From: Viridothelium virens
Taxonomy: Eukaryota > Ascomycota > Dothideomycetes > Trypetheliales > Trypetheliaceae
DNA length: 64,000 nucleotides
Reading direction: 5' to 3'
Assembly (NCBI GenBank): GCA_010094025.1
Contig: ML991846.1
Location: forward strand, 62,001-126,000
Shown: positions 1-11,545 of the stretch, in pieces
Numbering within the stretch: position 1 is the stretch's first letter
How the letters are laid out: each line of letters opens with the position of its first letter
Program-made: the position numbers and the translations under genes
Notes under the pieces: model-generated
Databases searched by the model: none
The model's input: only the letters and a program-made list of their open reading frames with translations
What the model was told of the DNA's origin: nothing

Positions 1-1592
1 TCATGAGTGTCAAATTGTTGTCTTTCCTCTGTTGCTTGGATGACCTCTATAAGGCTTTTCTTCGCAGAGTTCTCCGCCTCGAGCGCGGAAGCTTCTGCCA
101 AGAAACAAACCGGATTGAATTCAAAGTCAAATCCCAGGGATACAATTTTGATAGGGGTTTTCTGTCTGGAGATGTCTATAACCCCAACTATGCTTTGTGG
201 ATATTCACTTCGCGGATTTGGTCTAAGGATCCTTTGTCGGCCATCTGAAATTGACCTTCCTAAGACTTCTTTATAGAACGGTTTCTGATCACTGTTATGT
301 TTAAGCATTTTATGTCCGATCTGAAATCCGTGCATTCGCTGACGTCGACAGTAGAGAGCGTCTTCGGCGTGTCGATCAAGGAAAGGCACTTGACGAACTT
401 TGATCGCCATTTCTCGCACATGGTAGCCCCGCCAGTCCCAAAATGGATGATTTCGAGTTCCGTCATATGTCATGAGCGCTCTTACCTCTTCGGATACTGC
501 AGCTGATTGATGATTGAAAATGGGATTCGCTTGTCTCCAAGCAAGCTTGTGATCGTCCATTTGATCTCGGAGATCGTCACAATCGTCCTTAACCCGAGCC
601 CATTGATCGAACTCCGTAAGTCTGCGTAAGAAGATACCAACTCGACTATAGCCACAGCGCCCCCATATGTCTTTTTCTCTCGCGCAATTCAAAATTGCAA
701 CGTACATGTCGAGTTTATTCCATTGATAGATTTCAAGAGTAATCAAAAGACCTCTATTGGTCATCATGAACGCGTTCCCGCCTTTTCTTGACTGGATAGG
801 GATTACATCGTGGCACATAGAAAAGCAGTGTGGGGATGGAGCAAGTAGGCCAGGATAGTCCTCTTGCACTCCTGACCATGCAAAAATGGATTGATCATCA
901 GAGGTCTTGATGATATTCTTTTGTAGCCGTAGGAAAGCTTTTTGCCCCTCTCCATAGAGTAGGGGCATGTTTACTTCAAAGAGACCCATGAGGCTATATG
1001 CAACATCTTCGACCTTGCTCGCCTGCCGACGCGAAGCCCAAGACATGCGCTGAGCAACGGAGAAATCTCGGGCATCGCTCTTTTTCATGAGGATCATGGG
1101 ACTGATCTGCGTAATGTTGTAAATGATATAACATTGCGATTCTCTGGTACCAATCTCTTGCCAATGTTTATCATAAAAGACGATTTTTTGCGGCGCAAGA
1201 AGTTCTTGCAATGTCCAACTCCGAGTGAACCAGCTGCTCTCTCTGAAAGTCTTTTCATCATCTTTGTAGACATCATCAAGAAATGCGTAACAGATGGAGG
1301 CATTTTCATACCACCTGTACATCGAATTTATCGCCTCTGAGAGTTCAGCGCTACTGCTCTTATCGATGCTACATGTGTCGATCCAGGCGTAATCCAGCCC
1401 TTGAGAAACCGCAAGCTCACAGCATTTCATGATCTTTAGGGCTCCTTTCATGGATGAAGGAAACTCGTCGTTTCGTACGTCGGCGAATTCTACCTCTTCC
1501 TCGCGCCAACGGTGTGAGAGAATAGCGTAGCGCGCACTTCCCTCGTCCAAGAACGATTCTAGCCGGTAGTTGTGTGTGTTAAGTAGACGCAT
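1..1592 (-). CDS. HET-domain protein, 3' end off the window
   Basis: I read one uninterrupted frame from an ATG at 1592 down to base 1, about 530 codons with no stop, so the gene is cut by the window edge and its C-terminus is unknown. The N-terminus has the heterokaryon-incompatibility (HET) domain: AILSHRW near residue 28, GLDYAWIDTCSID near residue 75, a SMYRWYENA stretch, then SSWFTRSWTLQELLAP around residues 125-140. Further on, DVAYSLMGLFEV and MPLLYGEGQKAF are the block that normally closes this domain. HET proteins act in non-self recognition, and expression can trigger cell death. No NACHT or repeat domain is visible in the part present; the rest (about residues 250-530) resembles the poorly defined C-terminal region of stand-alone HET proteins. 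No intron is needed in the visible part. Confidence 0.9.
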   Translation of the reverse strand, partial: MRLLNTHNYRLESFLDEGSARYAILSHRWREEEVEFADVRNDEFPSSMKGALKIMKCCELAVSQGLDYAWIDTCSIDKSSSAELSEAINSMYRWYENASICYAFLDDVYKDDEKTFRESSWFTRSWTLQELLAPQKIVFYDKHWQEIGTRESQCYIIYNITQISPMILMKKSDARDFSVAQRMSWASRRQASKVEDVAYSLMGLFEVNMPLLYGEGQKAFLRLQKNIIKTSDDQSIFAWSGVQEDYPGLLAPSPHCFSMCHDVIPIQSRKGGNAFMMTNRGLLITLEIYQWNKLDMYVAILNCAREKDIWGRCGYSRVGIFLRRLTEFDQWARVKDDCDDLRDQMDDHKLAWRQANPIFNHQSAAVSEEVRALMTYDGTRNHPFWDWRGYHVREMAIKVRQVPFLDRHAEDALYCRRQRMHGFQIGHKMLKHNSDQKPFYKEVLGRSISDGRQRILRPNPRSEYPQSIVGVIDISRQKTPIKIVSLGFDFEFNPVCFLAEASALEAENSAKKSLIEVIQATEERQQFDTH

Positions 1593-3163
1593 TTTCGCAC
1601 TGATAATGTAGTACCCGATGAGATAGACGCTTGGGCTGGAATCTGTCCTCAGCCATCAAAGCACGCGAATTGAGTCAAATGGCACTCACACTTCGGTCAC
1701 GCCTGTTCAATCAAGATTTGAGAGCGTGTTGTTGGATTCTTATAAGACCATCGACGGATTGTATTGGGAAGAACAGCATTGATTTAAGCCCTTATCATAG
1801 TTCATCGCATGCTGAGCCAGCAAGCAGCAGTGTTTGAAATCTGCAGCTAGCACGGAAGGTACACCTAGGCGAAGGTACACACGTTCCGAGGCTATATATT
1901 GACAAATGAGTAGAGAGTACACGCTTTCGGCAACAAGTATACCTCTAGAGTGCTCGTTTATGCCATTTCGCCCAAAGATGCCAAGAATGTTGTGGGACGG
2001 AATGATTTGACAACTTGGGAGACAGTACAGATCATTCTCACGTGAGCTAGAAAGCCGTAAATTTGCTGTCGTATATGACCCGTTGAAACAAGATGCCTGG
2101 AGATACACAAAGGTCATTGGGGTATGTGGTGGGCGTAGAAGCTACATAAGAGTAAGCTAATTAGGTACGGAGTATTTAATTAGGGTTCCAGGGTGGGTTG
2201 GCGCACGGGCCATATGCTCACACAGCACTTTAGCCAACTCCTATGTCATCCATCCGTTATCCAATACCTTGAATTGTATTGGCACCCGCCATCATCAATT
2301 CGAATTTCCCTCATACACTCACTAACAGATGGAAGGGGAGAACTCTACTATTACTTTCCTAGATGTATGAACCTCTGTCAAAGGGTTTTGCCCTTTTGCT
2401 GGACAGTGACGAGAGTTCCCTTACCTGCTAGTATCTCTCACTCATATGGGGCAGCCCAAATCTTGAGTTTACTATGGCGGATCCTAATTCACCCCTCTCC
2501 AACCACCAGATTGGTCTTACGACGCAAGATTCGTGAGCAGAAGAGTTAGTGAAGGTATGCTCGGTGAGTTTATGCTCGTCTATCGTGCTGGCCTCGTAGA
2601 ATTGGGCGATCGAGCCAGAATCGTCAAGTTATTATTGGACCATTGGTGAAAGGTTCTTCTTGAAAGACCCTATTTGTGGCCAATCTCAGGCTAAAATTTC
2701 CGGAAGGACCTGAGGGTAGTTTTGGAGGGCAGGTATGAAGGGGATAACCATCAGACTCGTGCCAATCATCTAACGTGATAGCTTGTACTGTACTAGTCGG
2801 CGACTGGATCGTGGATAAGGGCGTACGTACACATTCGAAAAAACAAGTCATTAGACGTGTATTGCAGAAAGACCGCCAGACTGTATAGTGTGGTCTTGGA
2901 GACGGCTCCCAAAGAAACGCCATGCTCAAGCCTGTCGATGTTTATCCCACTGAGGACTGAAAGATCCATTTCGAGAGCAGACGGAATGCCCCATACGAGC
3001 TCATGTATAGATAGGTATAATACATCTGCGTGTCTGCCCCTCCCGCCGCCTACTCTTATCCGTTGCGCCAGTTCGAACGCCACTCAATCGAAACATGATA
3101 TCCTAAACAGCATGACCACCCCGTGAGCCATGCTACAAATAATTGCAAAGTTTCAGCTCCCCT
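1593..3163. other. Intergenic, no supported gene
   Basis: This 1.6 kb lies between the divergent side of the HET gene and the 3' end of the Pmp3-type gene. The open frames here are short, lack recognisable domains and do not connect through splice sites. The stretch just upstream of 1592 must hold the HET promoter, but I see no clear motif. Confidence 0.5.
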
Positions 3164-3762
3164 CTAATCATGCTGCACCTTATTATCTCCCTGGATTGCT
3201 TCCTGATAACTTGGCGGCACTCCCTGATCACTCCCTCCTACCTGCCCGTCCTGCTGTTGTTGAGCAGGGCGCGACGCCTGCTGCTCATGCGCCGTACCAG
3301 CACTACCGCTCATAGTCCCATATCCCATCTGCCCCCTGCTTTCGTAACCCCTCTGTGCATCGCCATTTCCTTGGCCCCTCGGACCTTGACTCTGGTGCGA
3401 GCGCTGGGCGTGCAAGCTCGGGCTCTGCTGGACGTAGTAGTATGTGACGGAGCCGCGTTCTGGATCCTGCGGGACAGATTGGTAGGCGTGCGAGTCCGAG
3501 GGTTCGGGATGGATCGAGATGATGTACCAGGCGTGTAGTAGACCAGGAAAGTAGCCTAGGCAGCAAAGGGCGATGTTGATGAGGGAGTCGGCCGAGCAAA
3601 GACCGCACTTGACCCAGACTGAAGAAATAGGTCAGTTGAAGCCCACGGTGGTAATCGCGGACGGGATGGGAGGTAAGGGACGAGAGCATTTGTAGAGTTC
3701 TCACCTGCAAGTGGCGGGAAGAAGATAGCGAGGAGGCCAAGGAAAATGTCAGAGCCGCACAT
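3164..3762 (-). CDS. Pmp3/RCI2-type membrane proteolipid with long Gln-rich tail
   Basis: Two exons, 3705-3762 and 3164-3618, joined by an 86 bp intron (donor GTGAGA, acceptor TTCTTCAG), give 170 residues. The first 55 residues are a Pmp3 (UPF0057) domain: MCGSDIFLGLLAIFFPPLAV, then VKCGLC, INIALCCLGYFPGLLHAWYI. This has two hydrophobic hairpin segments and the PPLAVW and LGxxPGxxHAxY signatures. Yeast Pmp3 is a 55-residue plasma-membrane protein that modulates membrane potential and salt sensitivity. This one adds about 115 hydrophilic residues rich in Gln, Ser and Gly, with a YYYVQQ stretch and, near the end, PPSYQEA, a PY motif of the kind bound by Rsp5-type ubiquitin ligases. Longer Pmp3 proteins of this kind are known in filamentous fungi. 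The domain call is firm; the role of the tail is inference. Confidence 0.88.
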
Positions 3763-4229
3763 GGTGGATTTTGAATCTGGGAGGTAATCGGATGTTGGCA
3801 AAGTCAAAGAGGGTTTCAAGAAGCGTATGTGCAGTTGACGTAGTGGAGATGAGAATAGCGGGAAAGCGTCGCGGTTGTTATGGAGTCCTAGAAGACACGA
3901 CCAGGACAGTTGACCGGCTAAGTAGTGTGAGTGGGTGACGCCATATGTGAGGCGCAGGCACCCGCCCAATTGGACAAAACCCAAGTCACTCCTGGAGATA
4001 ATAGCTATGGAGAACCCCAGCACCCCAGGGTGTCAGAGCACGCGGGGCGGGGCACTTAAAGGGTCGCTTAAGTACTTGAAATTCCGATTGGTGCAAATTG
4101 CTAACTCTATGATTGGACGGCAAGAGTGCATATGCTCATCTTCCAAACGAAGGGATATCCCATAACAAGAGACTGGTTCCTGGACGCGGTTCCAAGCCTC
4201 CAAATCCAAACATCAGCATCTGTACAGTT
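3763..4229. other. Intergenic between two minus-strand genes
   Basis: This holds the Pmp3-type gene's upstream region and the 3' region of the dehydrogenase gene. A frame on the minus strand (3556-4023) overlaps Pmp3 exon 1 in another phase and has no domain. I see nothing else. Confidence 0.5.
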
Positions 4230-5521
4230 CTATTCCTTCCCTCCCAAGAATCGATAGACCACGCTGAAATCCTTGCCCTTGCAATTGTCGTCCGTCTCCA
4301 CCAAATCATATACACTCAATGCCTCGTGACCCATCACACTCGCTGCCCCACTTTCGTGCGCTGCCTGCAACGCAAGCTTCATATCCTTTCTCATAAGACT
4401 GGTGCCGAACCCCCCGTCATAACCCCTCGAAGCCGGACTATTCTGAACCACATAGGGCACTGGATTGTTCACCTCTGATGGCCAGCACCGACCCGTACTC
4501 GTATTGATCAGCTCCGCCAGCTTCTTCGGATCAAGACCCCACTTGATACCCATATTCATTGCCTCGCACGTCGCAATGTTGTTCAGACCCAAGAGATAGT
4601 TGTTCGCTAGCTTCCCCTTCAACCCTGCACCCTGCTCGCCCATGTGTAGCACACGCTTACCCATCATTAGGAGGACATCGCTCACGGGCTTTACCATGTC
4701 GTTGCTTGCGCCGATCATGAAGGTCAGGGTGCCTGCCGAAGCGCCGACCACGCCACCGGACATGGGCGCATCGATGAATTTGCCTTGACCCGAGGAATGT
4801 ACGGCATTTGAGGCGGCGCGAGAGTTCTTGGGGTCGATGGTGGAGCAGTCGATGAAGAGACGGGGTTTGCACGGTCCGATTTTGAGGAGGGTGGGCGGTT
4901 TGAGCATGGCGCGGAGGACATTTTGGACGTGGTGAGGCTCGGGGAGGACGGTGATGATCGTTTCCTAGGCAAAGAACTGGTTAGACTGGGAAGGATCGAA
5001 CCATTGAAAGGTACGGCATGAACCGGAGCGGGGCGGAGAGATGGTTTCAGAGGATTGGCTATAAATATGGTGTAATCAGAGTAAAGGCCGAAGCCTCCAA
5101 CTTAGATCATAGATAGAACAATTTGACTCATCATGAGAGACCGGGACTCGTCTTCGTAGGAGAAAAGTAAGGATACTTACTGCCTGTTCGGAGATCTCTC
5201 TCACGGCTTCAGCAACCTGTATAGTTTGCCCAGCATGTTCTTCGGCGAATTGGCCCGTAACCGCAGGATTGACGTCGTGAATGATGAGCTTATCTGACTT
5301 TGGAATCTTAGCTCTCAGGTTCTTGGCCATAGGAAAACCTGAAAGTCGTTAGTAATCTCCTCTGTTCGTCAAGGTACTTTTCGCCTACCCATCCGGCCCA
5401 ACCCCACAAAACCCCATGTCGCGTGCAGACATCGACTCGTCGCAAACGTTCTTCTAGCTCCTACAGAACTAGCCCAACTTTTTGAAGCAGAGCCTCTTAT
5501 AACACTGAACGGTTTGGACAT
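4230..5521 (-). CDS. 3-hydroxyisobutyrate dehydrogenase, mitochondrial
   Basis: Three exons (5389-5521, 5181-5338, 4230-4964) with introns of 50 and 216 bp give 341 residues, the usual length for the family. It oxidises 3-hydroxyisobutyrate to methylmalonate semialdehyde with NAD+ in valine breakdown. Residues 1-35 are rich in Arg and Ser and nearly free of acidic residues (ARRTFATSRCLHA), a typical matrix-targeting presequence. The NAD-binding motif FVGLGRMGFPMAKNL follows near residue 38. The substrate signature DAPMSGGVVGASAGTL and the catalytic-lysine region GKLANNYLLGLNN are both present, then the C-terminal YDGGFGTSLMRKDMKLA segment. The start is chosen because it yields the presequence. 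The second intron is long for this genome, but ISEQA joining ETIITVLPEPHHV matches the family. Confidence 0.93.
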
Positions 5522-6251
5522 GGCTATGAAGAAAGTAGAACATCACCTGCGGCACATTGGGTACAGATGCACAATCTCAAGCTATCAGTGAAAGCTTGAA
5601 GGAAGCGGGAGTGCGGAGGCACGACTAGCAGGGGCTGGGGTACGTTAGATGCGTGGGCAATTCGCCAGACGGCGTATCCCGAACTCCGCATCCAAATTGC
5701 TTGCTTGTTTCGGGCTAGAGTTGTTTGCGCTTACGGTATCAGGTATACCTTGACCGGACCGAGGTCTGTTGATCGATCGCGATCTGGACGCGTCACAAAC
5801 AAGCGTTCAGCCAGGAGTACCACAATCCCGGATCACTGAGGAGGTGTTGATGTTCTCAAATGTGGAATGCCATACGAGGATTGAAAAGACTGAAGAATCT
5901 TTTTACTTTTGGTGCGTGCCTATTTCTGCTGAGATAGAGATGCAGGCTATAGCCATTCATACATCTCACGAGTCTCACTACACGTCTATAAGGGTAAGCC
6001 TCTTGCCGATATCACATCACTTGGACACTTGCGAGCTTGGGACGCAAACCCCAACTTTCCGTGATGTTGTAAAATACCCACGCGCCATCGATATGCTTGT
6101 CGCGGCTTCCAGCTTTACCTACCTAGGTACTCGCCCCAACAGATTCATATCCAGGGAGCCTCCTGCTCACTTCCATCCAGCGAGATGCCTGCATATGGGA
6201 ATCTCATCGGGTGTTAAGGGCATCATTCTCAGGGCCAGCAACGGCCTGCAT
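5522..6251. other. Intergenic: dehydrogenase promoter and RPC5 3' region
   Basis: Two minus-strand genes flank this 730 bp. A plus-strand frame at 5769-6293 runs into RPC5 antisense, has no recognisable domain and is not accepted. No RNA gene or repeat is visible. Confidence 0.5.
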
Positions 6252-7485
6252 TCAAGGTCTTGGTGCTGGTTTCTTGGATTTGCGTGCATTTAATTCAGGT
6301 CGTGGAGCGCTGATAGCATCCAGGTACTGATCATTGGTCATTGATGAGACTAGTTCCGGCGCAGTCTCGACTTCCTGGACGTGAAGACCTTTCTCGTAGA
6401 CATTCCATGATTCTGGAGCCTGAATCATTTATTAGCCAAGATCAAGGTCGGCTCAAGGCGAACGCCTTACGCTTTCATCGTGATGTTTGAGCGTCATCCA
6501 TCTCTCTTCCTGAGCCGCTTTCAGCAGAGCATCGGTAGTGCCAACTTGTTGCGCATCGTCGCCGGTTGGTTTGAAGGACATTTGCACAGCTCGAGGCTCG
6601 ACATGTCGTGGAGGCTCACCTGCCTCGCGTTCTCGGCGAGAGGCATTCCTTTCAAGTTGCCATCGGGCATCTATATGATGGAATTGAGGCCGCATCTGCG
6701 CTATGCCATTGAACTGGGACAGGTGGAGCTCATCTGTTATGGAATTAGTATTAGGCTAGAACTTCCACTGGGTCTGCAAGGAACGGTGGACTGACTTCCG
6801 CGAAACGAGCCAAGCATATAAATTGGCCTCCCTGCTTCTGATCTCAAAATCTGACCGCCCAAAACCTTCTTGTCCAAAACGAGGCCTCGAGCCCTAGCAC
6901 TCTCGAAGTCCTCTAGCAAGTCTTGCGTCGACTCATTAGTTGTCTTTGACGCTGAGGCTTCCGCGCCAATCACTGGTCCTGTTGCGTTGCCGCGCATTCG
7001 ACTCTTTGGCCCAGAGAAGCCATTGGCCAGGCCGAACGAGGTCGACCCTTCCTCCTTTGCTTTGCGCAAACTCTGCGCAAACTCGATACCTTTCTCTTTA
7101 TTAAAGTATTGCTCGGTACTCACGGGTATCTCGACTTCGATAAATCCCGACTTTGGTTTGATTCGAACTGCTTCAGGCTGTCTGCCACGTTCCGCGGTAT
7201 AAGGTTCATCGGGAAAGACATTAGGATATTGAAGAAGGTAGATTTGCGCACCGAGTTCGGGAGTGATGTAAACTTCGTATTCCGCTTTCACTGGGTCGTT
7301 ATCCTCGACTGAGACTGCTGCATCTGCCGGGAGTGTTCCTGTTTGATAGTATATCAGTCATGACGACAGAAAGAGTACCTGTGGTGGGAACTTGCCAGGC
7401 ATGATTTTGAGTAAAGCCTACCTGGATGGTGGGGCTGCCGTAAATTATTAGGAAATCGGCGACCTCTCCGAGCTTGGTGCGTCAT
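6252..7485 (-). CDS. RPC37: RNA polymerase III subunit RPC5 (Rpc37)
   Basis: My model has four exons: 7422-7485, 6796-7338, 6471-6733 and 6252-6419. Exon lengths sum to 346 codons. The core is the RPC5/Sin family: DPVKAEYEVYITPELGAQIYLLQYPN at the start (two joined signature blocks), IKPKSGFIEVEIP, then NELHLSQFNGIAQMRPQF across the second splice, and an ending rich in Lys, Pro and Ala. RPC5 pairs with Rpc53 as the Pol III heterodimer needed for termination and reinitiation. The first exon is the weak point. The ATG at 7485 with donor GTAGGC gives the right phase, whereas an ATG just downstream (MPGKFPP) does not join in frame. From 7338 down the model is firm. The gene is head-to-head with DDB1, with 167 bp between start codons. 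Confidence 0.85.
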
Positions 7486-7652
7486 CCATTTACTTCCTCG
7501 AATAGCTGACAACGAGGATAATTTGATAAGTCTCCGAAGTTTCGCTTCGGGTCAATTTGAGCGCGTCTGCACGCGACATTCCGCTTACTTCGACATCAAC
7601 ACATGATGCGCTCTAAATAAAGGGACTGGCTTCAACATAGTCGAGCTTCACA
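7486..7652. promoter_or_regulatory. Shared divergent promoter, RPC5 / DDB1
   Basis: Only 167 bp separate the proposed start codons of the two opposite genes, so both promoters must lie here or inside the transcribed regions. I see no canonical TATA box. The inference rests on spacing alone. Confidence 0.5.
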
Positions 7653-10600
7653 ATGGCGTATATCGCCCCCATCCACAGGCCGAGCAGCATTAAGCACGCA
7701 AGCCTTCTCAGTTTCGTATCGCCAGAGGAGGATCACCTTGTTGTAGCGTAAGTTGGGATCACCAGACTCGGGAATTGAGTACTGATATTTTCTACTCTAG
7801 TAAGGCGAACCGACTGGAGCTTTACTCTCAGAGCGAGGATGGCATTTCTTTGCTCCATGCCCAAACGATCTTTGGGAAGGTCACGATGCTCAACAAGTTT
7901 CGTCCGCAAGTTTCAAAGACAGACCATCTTTTCGTCGGCACCGACAAGCAAGCCTACTACATATTGTCTTGGGATGCAGAAAAAAAGCGAATGCGAACGG
8001 AAAAGAGCTATGTCGACCTCGCCGAGAAGACCTTCAGGGACAATCAAACTGGAGACCGAAGTCATATAACACCAGATGGCAAATACATGACACTCGAACT
8101 TTACGAAGGGGTTGTCACTGTTGTCCCTTTCATTCAAAGAGCCAAGAAAATACCCGAGGCTGACATTGGAACCCTTGGTGAGCATACACAGACCCGGATC
8201 CCAGAACTCTTTGTCCATTCTTCTTGCTTCTTGTATCCTCGAAGATCTCCAGGCAAAAATGATAAGCCGAAAATGGCACTTCTGTATGAGGACTCTCAGT
8301 CGCAGAAACGTTTAAAGATTCGTGAGCTTGATTATAGCGCTGGTGTCCCTGGAAGTGACGAGCCCGGTGTAGCGGAAATGGAAAACGACATAGACTTGGG
8401 CAAAGAATTGGATCGAGGATCGAATTATTTAGTTCCAGTACCAGCACCTGCTGGAGGAGTTCTGGTGCTGGGAGAAACCCAAATACGATACTTTAACGAG
8501 GAGACGGGAGAAGGTGTAATACAAGCTCTTAACGAAGCGACCATCTTCGTGGCTTGGGCACGCATCGATAATCAGAGATTCCTCCTTGCAGATGACTACG
8601 GGAGGTTGTACCTATTGATGTTGGAGCTGGATGGCCACCAGGAGGTGGAAGGCTGGCATATTCACGTCCTTGGCGAGACGTCAAGAGCGAACGTATTAGT
8701 TTACCTGGACGCGGGTCGACTGTTTGTGGGATCTCATCAGGGCGACTCGCAAGTGCTCAAGATTGAGGTCGAGGACATTGAAGTGATACAAACGTTACCA
8801 AATATTGCTCCGATCTTAGACTGTGCCATTACAGATCTGGGGACAAGAACAGGTGAAGGCCAAACTTCAGAATTCTCATCTGGTCAAGCACGAATCATCA
8901 CAGGTAGTGGAGCCTTCAAAGACGGCAGCTTACGTAGTGTTCGAAGTGGTGTCGGTCTTGAAGATGTCGCTGTCCTAGGGAACATGGGTCGAGATTTGGC
9001 AAGTGTCACAAACCTGTTCAGCATTCGTTCCGAACCTGGTCTTGGGAGTGTTGACACTCTTCTGGTTTCGCTTATCAGTGAAACCGCGGCTTTTAAATTC
9101 CAAGGAGACGAGGTGGAGGAAGTCGACGACCTCAAAGGCCTCCAACTTTCGGAGAGTACGCTACTTGCTCGAAACTTGAAGATGTCCAGGATAATGCAGG
9201 TTACAAGCACCGAAGTACGAACTTCAGACATTGAAAGCGGAATGGTTCAATCTAGTTGGAGCCCTCAAAACAACCAATCGATAACTGACGTATCAGCTAC
9301 TGATGATCACGTTCTGGTAGCTGTAGATGGAGTTCAACTGGTTCTTCTCGAGATCAACAGTGGCAGCTTGAGAGAAACTGCAAAAAGGAATTTTGGAGCA
9401 GACACTCAAATCGCCTGCCTAACAATATCAGATTTACTTCCGGACAAGTGCATCATTGGATTTTGGCAAAACTCCATGGTCTCCACCCTCAAATTGCCTA
9501 ACCTAGAAACTCTACAATCCGAGCAAATTTCAGAAGAGGGTCTATCGGTGCCCAGATCTGTACTCATATCTCAAGTTCTCGAAAAACAACCACCAACCCT
9601 ATTCATCGCAATGGCTGATGGCAATGTGGTCACCTTTGTCGTTGACGTCCAAACCTCCGGCCTCTCTGGAAAGAAGAGTATACTCCTCGGCACGCAACAA
9701 GCTTCATTCCGCGAGCTTCCGCGAGGGAACGGTGTCTCGGCCGTAGTCGCTACATGCGAACATCCAAGCATGATCTATAGCTCGGAAGATCGCATAGTCT
9801 ACTCTGCTGTTACTGCCGAAGATGTCTCTTATCTCTGCCCCTTCGATTCCTCTGCCTTCCCTAACGCAGTTGCCATTGCCACAAAGGAAGACATCAAGAT
9901 CTCTCTGGTCGACACTGAGCGCACAACCCATGTCCAGACGCAATCTGTAAAAGAGACAGTTCGCAGAATAGGGTGGGCTGTAGATGCCAAAGCATTCGGT
10001 CTTGGAACGATAAAGAGGGAGTTGAGGGACGGATACGAGCTTGTGAAAAGCCACTTCAAGCTCGTAGACGAAGTAGCGTTTGAAGTTCTTGACACCTATG
10101 CTTTGAATGAGGAAGAGTTGGTAGAAAGCGTCATGTACGCCGAACTCAACGATGGTACGGGTGAACTTGCGGACCATTTTGTCGTTGGCACGGCGTACCT
10201 TGATGAGGAAGAAGGCCAATCAGACGCTATTCGCGGACGTATCCTTGTGTTCGAATTAACTCAAGAACGAAAGCTCAGACTCATTGCCGAAAAATCACTC
10301 AAAGGCGCCTGCAGATGCCTTGCGATGGTAGGGGACAAGATCGCAGCGGCGCTAGTTAAGACAGTCGTGATCTTTGGCTTTGAGTATGAGACTTCATCGG
10401 CACCATTCTTAAGAAAGCTATGCAGCTATCGAACGAGTACTGCGCCTATTGATATTGCAGTTACGCCTGGAGACAACCAAATTGCCGTCGCGGATCTTAT
10501 GAAGTCCGTGTCTGTTGTTCAATACAAGCCTGGTTTCACGACGGGTGCATCAAATACAAGTCCTACGGACACATTGGAGGAGGTGGCACGACACTATCAG

Positions 10601-11210
10601 ACGACGTGGGCCACAGCGGTAGCCCATGTTGGCGAGAATATGTGGGTTGAGGCTGATGCGGAGGGCAATCTACTTGTGCTAAACCGCGATATGAATGGAG
10701 TCACCGAGGACGATAGGAGAAGGCTACAGGTGACGAGCGAAATGAACCTAGGGGAGATGGTCAATCGGATACGAAGGATAGATGTTGGGGTGGGCAGTGA
10801 CGCAGTGGTCGTGCCCAAGGCATTCATGGCTACGGTATGCCAACTCTCCTTAAGAGTGCTGAGAGGCAAACTCCTTTGAATACAAAGACTGACCAACTCT
10901 TCTTAAACAGGTCGAAGGATCTATCTACCTTTTCGCCCTGATCTCTCCCTCGAAACAGAATCTTCTCATGCAACTCCAGGCTCGACTTGCGGAATTCGTC
11001 CAGAGCCCTGGTCATTACGAATTCAATAAGTATCGCGCTTTCAAGAATCTAGTCAGAGAGGCAGAGGAGCCGCAACGTTTTGTGGACGGCGAGTTTGTTG
11101 AGCGCTTCCTAGATTGTGCCCCTGACGTACAGACGCAGTGCGTTGAGGGTCTGGGAGTAGGAGTTGAGGATATCAAAGGTATGCTTGAGGCGTTAAGAAG
11201 ACTACATTGA
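7653..11210 (+). CDS. DDB1: DDB1 homologue, CUL4 ligase adaptor
   Basis: Three exons (7653-7747, 7801-10834, 10911-11210) with introns of 53 and 76 bp give 1142 residues, the normal DDB1 length. Exon 1 encodes MAYIAPIHRPSSIKHAS, the typical N-terminus, and the frame passes smoothly into KANRLELYSQ. The protein is an MMS1_N plus CPSF_A family member made of beta-propellers. The N-terminal third has YILSWDAEKKRM and the C-terminus has GSIYLFALISP followed by a helical FNKYRAFKNLVREAEEPQRF segment typical of DDB1. It links CUL4 to substrate receptors (DCAFs) in DNA-damage response and replication control; in fission yeast Ddb1 also acts with Cdt2. CPSF160 and SF3b130 share the fold, but length and N-terminus favour DDB1. 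Confidence 0.93.
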
Positions 11211-11545
11211 AGACATCTGGGTTCTTTACTCAAACTGTAAATTCAATCCCCTTATTATGGGGAGGCATAGGTGGTAGGGACTATCCAGTCAAGGTATAGT
11301 GCGGCTGATATGATTCCGGTGAAGCAAGGAAGCTTAAGTGCCTAAAGGAAGCTCTCACCACTTTGTAGCGCGCTCTAACTTTCTGCGCTTGGCGATTTCA
11401 CATAGACCGCAAATGACTTCACGAGAAATTCACATTCAGACATGACATACCAAACTCGTATCTTCTTCTCTTCCTGGAGCATCCGCATATCCGCTCGCTT
11501 CCTAGATCGTAATCTAGTGCCGCTCGCCAAGCCCTTGCACCCGCC
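11211..11545. other. Intergenic between DDB1 and TMEM42-like gene
   Basis: This 335 bp carries the DDB1 3' region and the upstream region of the next plus-strand gene. Nothing else is visible. Confidence 0.5.

Noticed and set aside
1740-2117. Minus-strand frame of 125 codons upstream of the HET gene
   Set aside because: No recognisable domain and no splice link to the HET frame.
5769-6293. Plus-strand frame of 174 codons
   Set aside because: No domain or splice links, and its end is antisense to RPC5's last exon.
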